This document shows positions 13,384 through 22,516 of a stretch of DNA of 64,000 bases, one piece after another; position 1 is the stretch's first letter, and every line of letters begins with the position of its first letter. The notes beneath the pieces are model-generated. The model did not search any database. It was not told where the DNA came from and saw only the letters and a program-made list of their open reading frames with translations. This stretch comes from CAWHXG01 sp963833235 (GTDB lineage Bacteria > Pseudomonadota > Alphaproteobacteria > Rhodobacterales > Rhodobacteraceae): assembly GCA_963833235.1 (NCBI GenBank), contig CAWHXG010000002.1:1-64000 (forward strand), in the 5' to 3' direction. The position numbers were made by a program, and so were the translations under genes.

Positions 13384-14472
13384 TCAGGCGGCGGCGGCAT
13401 AGGCGGCGGGCGCGATCAGCCCGCCATCCTCGGCGAAGGTGTAGACATGCGCGGGGCTCAGATGGACCTCGATCGACTTGCCGATCGGCAGGTTGCGCAC
13501 GCCGTGCACCAGCCCCACCCAGCGTTCGCCGTGGTGATCCAGATGCACGAACGTCTCGGAGCCGGTGATCTCGGTCACCGCCAGCTTGCAGGTGAAGGTC
13601 AGCGCGTCCTCGGCGGCGCCCTCCAGCTGCAGGTGGTTGGGTCGGAAGCCGGCGGTGTAATGGCCCGGCGCAAGCGCGCGCAGCGATCCCGTGGCCGCCA
13701 CGCTCTGCCCGTCGCCGAAGTGCAGGACGTCGCCGCGCTTCTCGACCTTCAGGAAGTTCATCGGCGGGTCGCTGAAGACCCGCGCGGTGGTCGCATCCGC
13801 GGGCTGGCGATAGACCTGCGGGGTCAGCCCGAACTGGGTCACCCGACCCTCCCAGAGGGTGGCGGTGTTGCCGCCCAGCAGCAGCGCCTCTTCCGGTTCG
13901 GTCGTGGCATAGACGAAGATGCTGCCCGCCTCCTCGAAAATGCGCGGTATCTCGAGCCGCAGTTCCTCGCGCAGCTTGTAGTCGAGATTGGCCAGCGGCT
14001 CGTCGAGCAGCACCAGCCCCGCATCCTTGACCAGCGCCCGCGCCAGGGCGCAGCGCTGCTGCTGGCCGCCCGAAAGCTCCAGCGGCCTGCGCGACAGCAT
14101 CGATTCCAGCTTCATCAGCCGCGCGGTCTTCTGCACCGCCGCGTCGATCTCGTCGCGCGACTTGCCCAGCAGCTTCATCGGCGAGGCGATGTTGTCGTAG
14201 ACGCTCATCGAGGGGTAGTTGATGAACTGCTGGTAGACCATCGCCACCTTGCGGTCCTGCACGCGCTGCCCGGTCACGTCGGTGCCCTGCCAGATGACCC
14301 GGCCCCTCGTGGGCGCGTCGAGGCCCGCCATCAGCCGCATCAGGCTTGTCTTGCCAGCCGAGGTCGGCCCGAGCAGAACGTTCATCGTTCCCTTCTCAAG
14401 CGTCAGGTCGGTCGGGTGGATATGCGTCTGGCCGTTCACCACCTTGGTGATGCCCTGCAACTCCAGTGTCAT
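13384..14472 (-). CDS. glpS: Glycerol ABC transporter ATPase GlpS (no switch histidine)
   Basis: A 362-residue MalK-type ATPase. Walker A GPTSAGKT (35-42), canonical LSGGQ (133-137), Walker B LVLLDEP with E158. The H-loop position, aligned to VTHDQTEA of GlpT, reads ATTEPEEA, so the histidine is T191. The C-terminal domain is of the MalK regulatory type. Start ATG 14472 follows a G-rich ribosome site; longer upstream starts lack support. It lies 58 bases after glpD. Confidence 0.93.
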   Translation of the reverse strand: MTLELQGITKVVNGQTHIHPTDLTLEKGTMNVLLGPTSAGKTSLMRLMAGLDAPTRGRVIWQGTDVTGQRVQDRKVAMVYQQFINYPSMSVYDNIASPMKLLGKSRDEIDAAVQKTARLMKLESMLSRRPLELSGGQQQRCALARALVKDAGLVLLDEPLANLDYKLREELRLEIPRIFEEAGSIFVYATTEPEEALLLGGNTATLWEGRVTQFGLTPQVYRQPADATTARVFSDPPMNFLKVEKRGDVLHFGDGQSVAATGSLRALAPGHYTAGFRPNHLQLEGAAEDALTFTCKLAVTEITGSETFVHLDHHGERWVGLVHGVRNLPIGKSIEVHLSPAHVYTFAEDGGLIAPAAYAAAA

Positions 14473-14530
14473 CGCTTCCCCCCGTGGCCCGATTTTCCGG
14501 TGCCGTCTTCGCTGTCGCCTGCCCGGCACC

Positions 14531-16135
14531 CTATTCCGCCGCGGCACTTCCCTGATGCGCCCCGCGCCGCTGCGCCATCCAGGCGTCGAGCGCTGTGATC
14601 TCGTCCAGCGTCATGCGCAGGCCCAGCTTCGAGCGGCGCCAGACCACATCCTCGGCGCTGCGGGCGTATTCCCGGGCCATGAGCCAATCCACCTCGCGCT
14701 CCGTCAGGGTGCCGCCGAAGTTGCGCCCCATGTCCTCCGGCGTCTTTGCGTCGCCAGTCACCTCCGCGGCCTCGGTCCCGTAGGCCCGCACCAGCCGCCT
14801 CGCCCAGTAAACGCTGAGGAACGGATGCGCAGCCTTCAGCGTCGCGATCAGCTTCGGCACGCCGTCCACCGGGAAGTCGCCGCCCGGCAGCGGCACGCCG
14901 GCCGTCCACTTCTCGGGCGTGCCGGGGAAGAACGGCAGGATCTTGTCCATCGCGCCCTCGGCGAGCTGGCGATAGGTGGTGATCTTGCCACCGAAGACGC
15001 TGAGCAACGGCGCGCCGTTGCTGTCGACCGACAACACGTAGTCCCGCGTCGCCGCCGTCGCCGACTTCGCCCCGTCGTTGTAGAGCGGCCGCACGCCGGA
15101 ATAGGTCCAGACGACGTCGTCCGGCGTGATCGCCGTCTTGAAGTATTTCGAGGCGAACGCACACAGGTAGTCGCGCTCCTGCGGCGTGCAAAGCGCCTCT
15201 TTCGGGTCGCCCTTGTGGTCCTGATCCGTGGTGCCGATCAGGGTGAAGTCGGTCTCGTAGGGGATCGCGAAGATGATCCGCCCGTCCTCGCCCTGGAAGA
15301 AGTAGCAGCGGTCGTGGTCGTAGAGCTTCTTGGTCACGATGTGGCTGCCGCGCACCAGCCGGACGCCTTCGGAGCTGTTCACCCGGATCGTGTTGCGCAC
15401 CACGTCCTCGACCCACGGGCCGCCGGCATTCACCAGCATCCTGGCGCGGATCGTGCGGGGCGCGCCGGTCTCCTGGTCCTCGACCTTCACGTCCCAGCCC
15501 TCGGCGCTGCGATCGGCCGAGACGACCTTGGTCCGCGTCAGGATCTCCGCCCCCCGCTCCTCGGCATCCCGTGCGTTCAGCGCCACCAGCCGCGCATCCT
15601 CGACCCAGCAATCGGAATACTCGTAGGCCTTCTTGAACTTGTCGACCAATGGCCCGCCGGCGGGGTCGGTGGTAAGGTCGAGCGTCCGGGTCGCCGGCAA
15701 GATCTTTCGACCGCCGAGATTGTCGTACATCAGCAGGCCAAGCCGGATCAGCCAGGCGGGGCGCCGCCCCTTCATCCAGGGCATCACCCGGTTCATGATC
15801 CGCGAGGTGGGCGTCTCGCTGTCGAACCGCATGTCGGGATGGAAGGGCAGCACGAAACGCATCGGCCAGCTGATATGCGGCATCGCCCGCAGCAGGGTCT
15901 CGCGCTCCACCAGGGCCTTGCGCACAAGATCCACCTCGAAGAACTCAAGATAGCGCAGCCCGCCATGGAAAAGCTTCGTGGAGGCCGAGGAGGTGGCGGA
16001 GGCCAGATCGCCCATCTCGGCGAGGGTCACGCTCAGGCCCCGGCCCGCCGCATCCCGCGCGATGCCGCACCCGTTGATCCCGCCTCCGATGACGAAAAGA
16101 TCCACGCGATCTGACTGGGTTTCGGATACGCTCAC
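14531..16135 (-). CDS. glpD: Glycerol-3-phosphate dehydrogenase (FAD-dependent)
   Basis: Respiratory enzyme oxidising glycerol 3-phosphate to dihydroxyacetone phosphate at the membrane. FAD motif VIGGGINGCGIARDAAG near the N-terminus, then STKLFHGGLRYLE, LVNAGGPWV and the C-terminal GGKITTYRQLAE. Length (534 residues) is normal. I prefer the GTG at 16135 because AGGGAGG sits four bases before it; the ATG at 16150 would put that site inside the gene. First gene of the glp operon; divergent from glpR. Confidence 0.93.
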   Translation of the reverse strand: MSVSETQSDRVDLFVIGGGINGCGIARDAAGRGLSVTLAEMGDLASATSSASTKLFHGGLRYLEFFEVDLVRKALVERETLLRAMPHISWPMRFVLPFHPDMRFDSETPTSRIMNRVMPWMKGRRPAWLIRLGLLMYDNLGGRKILPATRTLDLTTDPAGGPLVDKFKKAYEYSDCWVEDARLVALNARDAEERGAEILTRTKVVSADRSAEGWDVKVEDQETGAPRTIRARMLVNAGGPWVEDVVRNTIRVNSSEGVRLVRGSHIVTKKLYDHDRCYFFQGEDGRIIFAIPYETDFTLIGTTDQDHKGDPKEALCTPQERDYLCAFASKYFKTAITPDDVVWTYSGVRPLYNDGAKSATAATRDYVLSVDSNGAPLLSVFGGKITTYRQLAEGAMDKILPFFPGTPEKWTAGVPLPGGDFPVDGVPKLIATLKAAHPFLSVYWARRLVRAYGTEAAEVTGDAKTPEDMGRNFGGTLTEREVDWLMAREYARSAEDVVWRRSKLGLRMTLDEITALDAWMAQRRGAHQGSAAAE

Positions 16136-16159
16136 GGAACCTCCCTGCATTCTTGCTCA

Positions 16160-16211
16160 TAAAGATGGGCCGTTGGATGCAGTGTCAAACGCTTTTCTTC
16201 GTTTTCGTTCG
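16160..16211 (-). promoter_or_regulatory. glpD promoter with candidate GlpR operator
   Basis: On the minus strand TTGACA (16188-16183), a 17-base spacer and TCTTTA (16165-16160) look like a sigma-70 promoter 25 bases before the glpD GTG. Immediately upstream lie two imperfect tandem 10-mers, CTTTTCTTCG (16192-16201) and TTTTCGTTCG (16202-16211). Tandem TTCG-type repeats are plausible DeoR-family GlpR sites; the assignment is inferred. Confidence 0.5.
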
Positions 16212-16371
16212 CTTTGACGCCGCTCGGCGGGCGCGGCGCCCGTCAGATACCCCATGACAAAAAAAACCCCCTACGAAGGGTTCGCTGATCTTCGCTTTCC
16301 ATCGCGGCGGTTGATCGGCGACCGGCATTCCCCTAACCTTTCGTCACGCAGCAGAAAGGCCGTGGCGACGC

Positions 16372-17190
16372 ATGGCGGCAAATTTCCGGCAAGGCGAGAT
16401 CCTCGACATCGCCCGATCCGAGGGCAAGGTGACGGTCGAGGCGTTGGCCCAACGCTTTGCCGTGACGCTGCAGACGATCCGCCGTGACCTGGCCGATCTG
16501 GCCGAGGCCGGCAAGCTGCAGCGGGTGCATGGCGGCGCTGTCGTGCCCTCGGGCGTGACCAACATCGCCTACCGCGAGCGGCGGCGCCTGAACGAGGGCG
16601 CCAAGGCCGCCATCGCCCGCCTCTGCGCCACCCACATTCCCGACAATTCCGCCGTCTTCCTCAACATCGGCACCACGACCGAGGCAGTGGCGCGCGAATT
16701 GCTGGGCCATGCCAACCTGACAGTGGTGACCAACAACATGAATGTCGCGAACATCCTGGCGGAAAGCCCCTCGTGCGAGGTGGTGGTGACCGGCGGCGTG
16801 CTGCGGCAGGCCGATGGCGGGCTGGTGGGCGATCTGGCGGTGCGGATGGTCGAACGGTTCAAGCTCGACCTCGCGGTCGTCGGCACGTCGGCGCTCGACG
16901 ACGAGGGCGAGCTGCTCGATTTCGATCTGGCCGAGGTGGAGGTGACGCGCGCGATCATACGGAACTCCCGGCGCAGCTTCCTCGTGGCCGACCGCTCCAA
17001 GCTGTCGCGCGGGGCGCCCGTGCGGGTCGCCTCGCTGGCCGATCTCGATGCTGTCTTCACCGACGGGCTGCCGGAGGGCCTGCGACGCCAGTGCCGCGAA
17101 TGGGGCACGGCGGTGCTTGAGGCGCCCATGCATCCAGCGGACCAGGACCGCGCGCGCCCTTCCGCAAGCCGAACGGCGCGGTTCGGCTGA
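16372..17190 (+). CDS. glpR: DeoR-family repressor of glycerol metabolism
   Basis: A 272-residue DeoR-type regulator: N-terminal HTH (VTVEALAQRFAVTLQTIRRD, about 20-39) with the family HGGAV motif at about 53-57, then the sugar-phosphate-sensing domain (GTTTEAVA, TNNMNVA, GGVLR...GGLVGD). It is divergent from glpD and so very probably represses the glp operon, with glycerol 3-phosphate as inducer by analogy. Start ATG 16372; a hairpin overlaps the stop codon. Confidence 0.9.
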   Translation: MAANFRQGEILDIARSEGKVTVEALAQRFAVTLQTIRRDLADLAEAGKLQRVHGGAVVPSGVTNIAYRERRRLNEGAKAAIARLCATHIPDNSAVFLNIGTTTEAVARELLGHANLTVVTNNMNVANILAESPSCEVVVTGGVLRQADGGLVGDLAVRMVERFKLDLAVVGTSALDDEGELLDFDLAEVEVTRAIIRNSRRSFLVADRSKLSRGAPVRVASLADLDAVFTDGLPEGLRRQCREWGTAVLEAPMHPADQDRARPSASRTARFG

Positions 17191-17211
17191 ATCCGCTTGC
17201 CCGAGCGGATT
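17190..17211 (+). terminator. Intrinsic-type terminator of glpR
   Basis: Perfect inverted repeat AATCCGCT/AGCGGATT with a 6-base loop, starting on the last base of the glpR stop. It is followed only by CTTCG, so the U-tract is weak and termination may be partial. Confidence 0.5.
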
Positions 17212-17277
17212 CTTCGCATAACGTCCGCGACAACTTGAGCACATGCCCCCAGCGGCATTTCACCCGAGGACCTTCCC

Positions 17278-18204
17278 ATGCGCCACCGAATTGCTGCGGC
17301 CGCCGCAGCATGCCTCATCCCGCTGATTGCCCCCGCAACTGGCCACGCGGCGACGCTGACCTTTACCGTCGAGACCATTGCCTTCGACGGCCGCCGGATC
17401 TTCGCCGATCAGATGAAGACCGACAAGGTGTCGGAGACCGGTCAGGCACTGGCCGACTTTCAGGATATCTCGTTCCTCAGCGGCAACGGTCAGTCGCATA
17501 ACCATGTGACCGCAAGCGCTACGCTTGGGATCGACGCCGCGGCAGGAGCGTTCAGGTTCGGCAGCGCGACCACGGCGAACCCTTCTTTCGAGGCCTTCCC
17601 GCTGGTCTTTGCCAACGCGAACGTGGACTTCCAGCTCGACGAGGTGCTGACGGCCTCCGGCAGCGGCCGGGCGATGATCAGCGTCGACGTCGATGGCACG
17701 GTCGAACAGGCCGGCGACCCCAGGAGCCGGTCAAACCTAGTGTCCAACACCCTCACCACGCGCAACGCCGACGCGAACGTCACCGGCTCCAGCACCTTCT
17801 CGGTCGCCGACGGGTCGTTCCCGGCCGGGACGGACCTGATCACCGTGGACGAGACGCTGTCGATCCAGCTCGACGTCGTCGACGGCGAGGCGATCGCGCT
17901 GCGCTACTCCGGCCGGTCCCGGGCCGGCGCCTCGGCGGACTTCCGGTTCGGCCTGCGCTCGGAGAGCACGATCGACTTCCTCAACACCGCGACCTTCCGG
18001 ATCGACACGACGCCCGGCTTGACGCTGACCCCAAGCGACCCCGTGTTCCTGTCGGGCCTGCTGACGGACGGCACCGGAGATGGCGATGGCAATAGCGATG
18101 GCGGCGTCGCGCCCGTGCCGCTGCCGGCAGCGCTGCCGCTGCTGGCTGCCGGGCTTGCGCTGATGGGCGGGCTTTCGCGGCGGCGGTCCCGCCGCCCCGC
18201 CTGA
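17278..18204 (+). CDS. VPLPA-CTERM sorting-domain protein, otherwise unknown
   Basis: A 308-residue secreted protein of unknown function. Residues 1-24 form a Sec signal ending GHA. The middle is rich in Thr, Ser, Asp and Ala with beta-strand-like composition. The C-terminus carries VPLPAALPLLAAGLALMGGL then an Arg cluster (280-308), which is the VPLPA variant of the PEP-CTERM tripartite sorting signal recognised by exosortase-type enzymes. It is probably an exported surface or matrix protein. It stands alone between glpR and the TRAP operon, and no exosortase is in the window. Confidence 0.8.
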   Translation: MRHRIAAAAAACLIPLIAPATGHAATLTFTVETIAFDGRRIFADQMKTDKVSETGQALADFQDISFLSGNGQSHNHVTASATLGIDAAAGAFRFGSATTANPSFEAFPLVFANANVDFQLDEVLTASGSGRAMISVDVDGTVEQAGDPRSRSNLVSNTLTTRNADANVTGSSTFSVADGSFPAGTDLITVDETLSIQLDVVDGEAIALRYSGRSRAGASADFRFGLRSESTIDFLNTATFRIDTTPGLTLTPSDPVFLSGLLTDGTGDGDGNSDGGVAPVPLPAALPLLAAGLALMGGLSRRRSRRPA

Positions 18205-18260
18205 CCGGCCCGCCCACCCGCGACCGCCGCGCATCCGGGCGCGCGGCACTGGCTACCGCC

Positions 18261-18281
18261 TTGGTAAAATAACCTTACCAA
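18261..18281. promoter_or_regulatory. Palindromic operator candidate upstream of the TRAP operon
   Basis: Perfect inverted repeat TTGGTAA-N7-TTACCAA, 80 bases before the dctP start. The core TGGT...ACCA is the kind of dyad bound by GntR/FadR-type regulators. No such regulator is in the window; the assignment is inferred from shape and position. Confidence 0.45.
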
Positions 18282-18360
18282 ATGCGCACAGCTCGCGTTA
18301 TGGTGCCGCAAGGGCTGGAACCATCACATGGCCCGCGACACGGATCAGGGAGGATTCCAC

Positions 18361-19473
18361 GTGAAAACGAAGATCACCAACGCAATGCCGAACCGGCGCC
18401 TCGCGCTGCGCACCATGGCCGGCGCCGGCGCCGCCGCGCTTGCCGCGCCGCACATTGCGGGCGCCCAGGCCAACGGCACCGAATGGAAGGTGCAGACCAG
18501 CCATACCGGCGGCATCGGCCTGGCGACCTTCAAGGAATGGTGCGCCTCCGTCGAGGAGAAGACCGACGGCCAGCTGACCTTCACCGCCTTCGGCGCCAAC
18601 GACGTGGTCGGCGACTTCCAGCTGTACGACGCGGTGAAGAACGGCGTTTTGGACGCTGTGAACCCCTTCACCATCTACGCCCAGGGCATCATCCCCGCGG
18701 CGACCTTCCTCACCTCCTACCCGCTCGGCATGCGGCAGCCGGGGGAATGGGACGTGTTCTACTACGCGCTCGGCGGGCTCGAGATCGCGCGCGAGCTTTA
18801 CGCCGCGCAGGGCATGCACTTCGTCGGCCCCATTCATCACGGCCCCAACATCATCCACTCCAAGGTGCCGATCCGCAGCATCGACGATTTCCGCGGCCTG
18901 AAGATGCGGATGCCGGGCGGCATGGTTGCCGAGGTGTTTAGCCAGATCGGCGCGGAGACAACCGTTCTGCCGGGGTCCGAGATTTTCCCTGCGCTTGAGA
19001 AGGGCACCATCGACGCGGCGGATTACGTCGGCCCCGCGGTGAACTACGCGCTCGGATTCAGCCAGGTGACCAAGTACATCTCCATGGGCCCCCCGGGCTT
19101 CATGTCGCTTTACCAGCCGGTCGACCTGATGGACCTCACCGTCGGCCAGGCCGCGTGGGAGAACCTCAGCCCGGAGATGAAACGGTTCGTCGAGATGGAG
19201 ACGCACGTCTATTCCGACATGCACCATGCCGCGATCCAGAAGGCCGATCAGGAGGCCTGGGGCAAGTTCGAGGCCGACGGCACCGAGATCATCCGCCTCA
19301 CGCAAGACGACGTGGAGCTGATGACCGAAGTCGCGATCCCGATCTGGTTCGACTACGCCAACCGCGACCCGAACGCGGCGCGGGTCTTCCAGATCCAGCT
19401 CGACTACATGCAGTCGGGCTCGCTCGGCTACGTCGACCCGGCGCTGACCGAAGGCATGACCCTGGACATCTGA
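18361..19473 (+). CDS. TRAP transporter substrate-binding protein (DctP/TakP type)
   Basis: A 370-residue periplasmic receptor. The N-terminus has a twin Arg (NRRLALRTM) followed by an Ala-rich segment ending at IAGA, suggesting Tat export. The mature part includes LKMRMPGG, whose Arg normally contacts the substrate carboxylate in DctP proteins. The GTG at 18361 has GGGAGG eight bases before it and is preferred to the ATG at 18328. First gene of a dctPQM operon, so a carboxylic acid is the likely substrate class; the exact compound is not deducible. Confidence 0.9.
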   Translation: MKTKITNAMPNRRLALRTMAGAGAAALAAPHIAGAQANGTEWKVQTSHTGGIGLATFKEWCASVEEKTDGQLTFTAFGANDVVGDFQLYDAVKNGVLDAVNPFTIYAQGIIPAATFLTSYPLGMRQPGEWDVFYYALGGLEIARELYAAQGMHFVGPIHHGPNIIHSKVPIRSIDDFRGLKMRMPGGMVAEVFSQIGAETTVLPGSEIFPALEKGTIDAADYVGPAVNYALGFSQVTKYISMGPPGFMSLYQPVDLMDLTVGQAAWENLSPEMKRFVEMETHVYSDMHHAAIQKADQEAWGKFEADGTEIIRLTQDDVELMTEVAIPIWFDYANRDPNAARVFQIQLDYMQSGSLGYVDPALTEGMTLDI

Positions 19474-19477
19474 CCGA

Positions 19478-19507
19478 CAGGGGGCGTCCGCACGCGCGCG
19501 CCCCCTG
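19478..19507 (+). promoter_or_regulatory. Hairpin between dctP and dctQ
   Basis: Perfect 9-bp inverted repeat CAGGGGGCG/CGCCCCCTG with a 12-base loop, five bases after the dctP stop and no T-run. Its position suits mRNA stabilisation or partial attenuation that makes more receptor than permease. Confidence 0.5.
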
Positions 19508-19606
19508 CCGCCCCCCCCATCTGCCCCGGCGCACGGCGTCGGGGCCCTTCGACGCGCGCCGGTTCCGCCGCCGCCGTGCCCACCCGCCCGCGCAAAGGTC
19601 CGGATC

Positions 19607-20926
19607 ATGCCCAGCCTGAACTTCACCTTGCCGCACTGGCTCTACTGGGTCGGCCTCATCGCGTTCCCGCTCATTGCAATGGTCATGTCCCGCCGCGCGC
19701 GGGCGGAACGGCACGAATACTCCACGGCCCTCGGCTATATGATCCTCGCGACCGGCGGCATCCTTGGCATGCACCGCTTCTACCTGAAAAATCTGGTGGG
19801 CCTGATCTACATCCCCGTCTTCCTCTTCATCCTCTACGCCAACGGGCAGGAAGGGGTGGCGCGGCAGGATCTTTCGACCGTCGCCAACCAGGTGCGGGTT
19901 GCAGAGCGCACGCTGGAGCGCGAGGTGCCGCGGCTCGAGGCTGACGCCGCGGCGATCGACGACGTGCGCGCCGAGGTCGCGGAGACCGAGGAGGGCTCCT
20001 TTGCGCGGCGCAGCATCGAGCGGCGGGTCGAACGGCTGGAGGCCGGCATCGTCAGCAGCCGCGAGCGCATCGCGGAGAGCGAGGCGGCCATCGCCGAAAC
20101 TGACGCCCGCGCGCAGCCTGCGCCATCGAACGGCTCGCACGGTGGGACACCTGGGGCGGCTATGCCTTCTGGCTCATCGCTGCTCTTCATGCTGGTCGAT
20201 GCCGTGCTGCTGCCAGGCCTCGTGCGCCGCGCCAACGCGCGGCTTCCCGAGGAGGACGAGGTGACCGAGGCCGAGCTGGCCCTGCGCGCCGCCGAGGCGG
20301 AGGAAGGCCCCAAATCCGATGCCGACCACGCGGAGAACTGGGTCGACCGCCTGTCGCTCTTCGCCGGGGAATTCGTCGCATACTGGGCGGTGATCGCGGT
20401 CTTCGTCTACTATTACGAAGTGATCGCGCGCTACGTCTTCAACAGCCCCACCAACTGGGCGCACGAAAGCATGTATCTGATGTTCGGCATGCAGTACCTG
20501 ATCGCCGGCAGCTACGCGATGCTGACCGAGAGCCACGTGCGGGTCGACATCTTCTACGCGCCGCTTTCGAAGAAGCCGCAAGGCCTGGGTCGATCTGTTG
20601 ACCTCGGTCTTCTTCTTCATCTTCGCGGGCACGTTCTGGTCACTTCCTGGATCTTCGCGATGGACGCGATGGCCGTGCCCATCGGGCAATGCGGTGTCTC
20701 TGATTGGGCACGTGGCCAGAATACGGGCTTGGCAGATCGTCTCGCGACTTCGGCCCGGACCAGTGGACCGATCCGAACATCCGCTGGGGCGAGATCAGCT
20801 TCAACGAGTGGGAAGTGCCGCTCTGGCCGATGAAATGGGTAATGGTGCTCGGCGGTCGTGCTGCTGGTGCTGCAGGGAATTTCGAAGGTGTCCAAGGACA
20901 TCCGCGCCATCGCGCGGGGGAACTGA
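19607..20926 (+). CDS. TRAP small permease with N-terminal TM2 domain (frame interrupted)
   Basis: About 440 residues when the frame is repaired. Residues 1-80 form a TM2-type unit (LGYMILATGGILGMHRFYLKN plus two helices; the diagnostic part is GGILGMHRFYLKN). Residues about 85-165 are a highly charged coiled coil, followed by another membrane helix and a normal DctQ domain with four helices (YYEVIARYVFNSPTNWAHE). As written the frame breaks at about 20.12, 20.19, 20.58, 20.64, 20.72 and 20.86 kb. All six sites fit a dropped or doubled wobble base, for example CCGC at 20576-20579 for one Pro codon. It lies between dctP and dctM. Confidence 0.8.
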
Positions 20927-20929
20927 GCG

Positions 20930-22285
20930 ATGGGTCTTGATATCGGCATCGAGCTTCTGACGCGCATCATGTTCGGCAGCCTGCTGGCGCTGCTGATGGC
21001 CGGGCTGCCGCTGGCTTTCGTCACCGGCGGCCTGGCCTGCGTGTTCCTCTTCGTCCTGGGCGACTAGCGCGCGCTCAATATCGTGCCCAGCCGCGTCTTC
21101 CCGCTGATGACCAATTATCAGCTTTCGGCGATCCCGCTCTTCATCTTCATGGCGGCGATGCTGGAACGCGCCGGCATCATCAACGACATGTTCGACGTAA
21201 TCTACAAGATCCTCGGCGGCGTGAAGGGCGGGCTGGCGGCGGCCACGATCATCGCCTCCACCGTGCTGGCCGCCATGGTCGGGGTCATCGGCGCGGCGGT
21301 GGTGACCATGGGCATCATCGCCCTGCCGGCCATGCTGAAGCGCGGCTACGACCCCAAGATCGCCATGGGATCGATCATGGCGGGCGGCACGCTCGGCATC
21401 CTCATCCCGCCCTCGATCCTCGCCATCATCTACGCCGTCGTCGCCGAGCAATCGGTGGGCGAGCTTTTCATCGGCGCCGTCATCCCGGGGCTGATGCTCT
21501 CGGGCTTCTACATCCTCTACGTGGTGGTGCTCAGCACCATTATCCCAGGCTGGGGCCGCCCATTCCGGTCGACGAGCGGGTGAGCACCCGCGAAAAGTTC
21601 CAGCTGCTCGGCAAGATGTCGGCGCCGCTGGTGCTGATCGCCGTGGTCCTGGGAATCATCTTCTCCGGCGTCGCCACCCCGGTTGAGGCCGCCGGCATCG
21701 GCACATTCGGCGCCTTCATCGTCGCCGCGATCCACCGCAAGCTCGATTGGCCGACGATCCGCGAGGCGTGCCTGACGACGCTCAAGGCCTCCGCCATGGT
21801 CATCTGGATCATGTTCGGCGCCACGATCTTCGTGGGGCTCTACGTGCTCGAGGGCGGCCAGCAATTCGTGCAGGAAAGCATCGCCGCCACCGGCCTCGGC
21901 CCCTGGGGCGTGCTGATCCTGATGCAGGTGCTGCTGGTCGTGCTCGGCATGTTCCTCGACTGGGTAGGTATCCTGCTGCTCTGCGTGCCGATCTTCGTGC
22001 CGATCATCAAGGCGCTCGGGGCGCAGGCTTTCGGGCTCGACGACCCCAACGACCTGGTCCTGTGGTTCGGGGTCCTCTACCTCGTGAACATGCAGATGTC
22101 GTTCCTGTCGCCACCCTTCGGCTACGCGCTCTTCTATCTGCGCGGCGTGGCGCCGGACTACATTCCGATGACCGACATCTTCAAATCCGCCCTGCCCTTC
22201 CTGGTCGCTGCAGATCGTGGGGCTGACCATCTGCATGGTTTTCCCCGCGGTGGTCACCTGGCTGCCACGGCTCGTCTACGGCTGA
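20930..22285 (+). CDS. TRAP large permease DctM (frame interrupted, apparent amber codon)
   Basis: Ion-coupled translocation subunit with the DctM hallmarks ALNIVPSRVFPLM, SAIPLFIFMAAMLE and the GGTLGILIPPSI loop; about 450 residues and 12 or more hydrophobic segments. An apparent TAG at 21065-21067 disappears if the Asp codon is read as GAC/GAT doubled (GACT, 21062-21065) and the next Ser codon as having lost its third base, giving GDSRALN. Two more breaks (about 21.55 and 22.205 kb) fit a dropped Pro and a doubled Val wobble base. Start ATG 20930 is three bases after the dctQ stop. Confidence 0.85.
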
Positions 22286-22516
22286 GGCGAAGGCATCCGG
22301 CCGGCCTTACCGCCCCGGGGAGGGGCAGCCGCCCTTGCCCGGCGCTGAAAACGGCCGTCCGAAGTCGCGTGATATCGCGCCGAATGCTCGCTTTGGTCGC
22401 ACCCATGACGCGGCGACAGACCCGTTGGGCCATTGACGATCGCCTTTCGTTAACCCTGACTCGTCCGCACCGATAATCGCGAACGAACGTTCGCCGCGAC
22501 CCAGAGAGGATCATCC

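Noticed and set aside
22484..22493. CGAACGTTCG palindrome before oppA
   Set aside because: Only ten bases and not placed relative to a clear promoter; too weak to call an operator.
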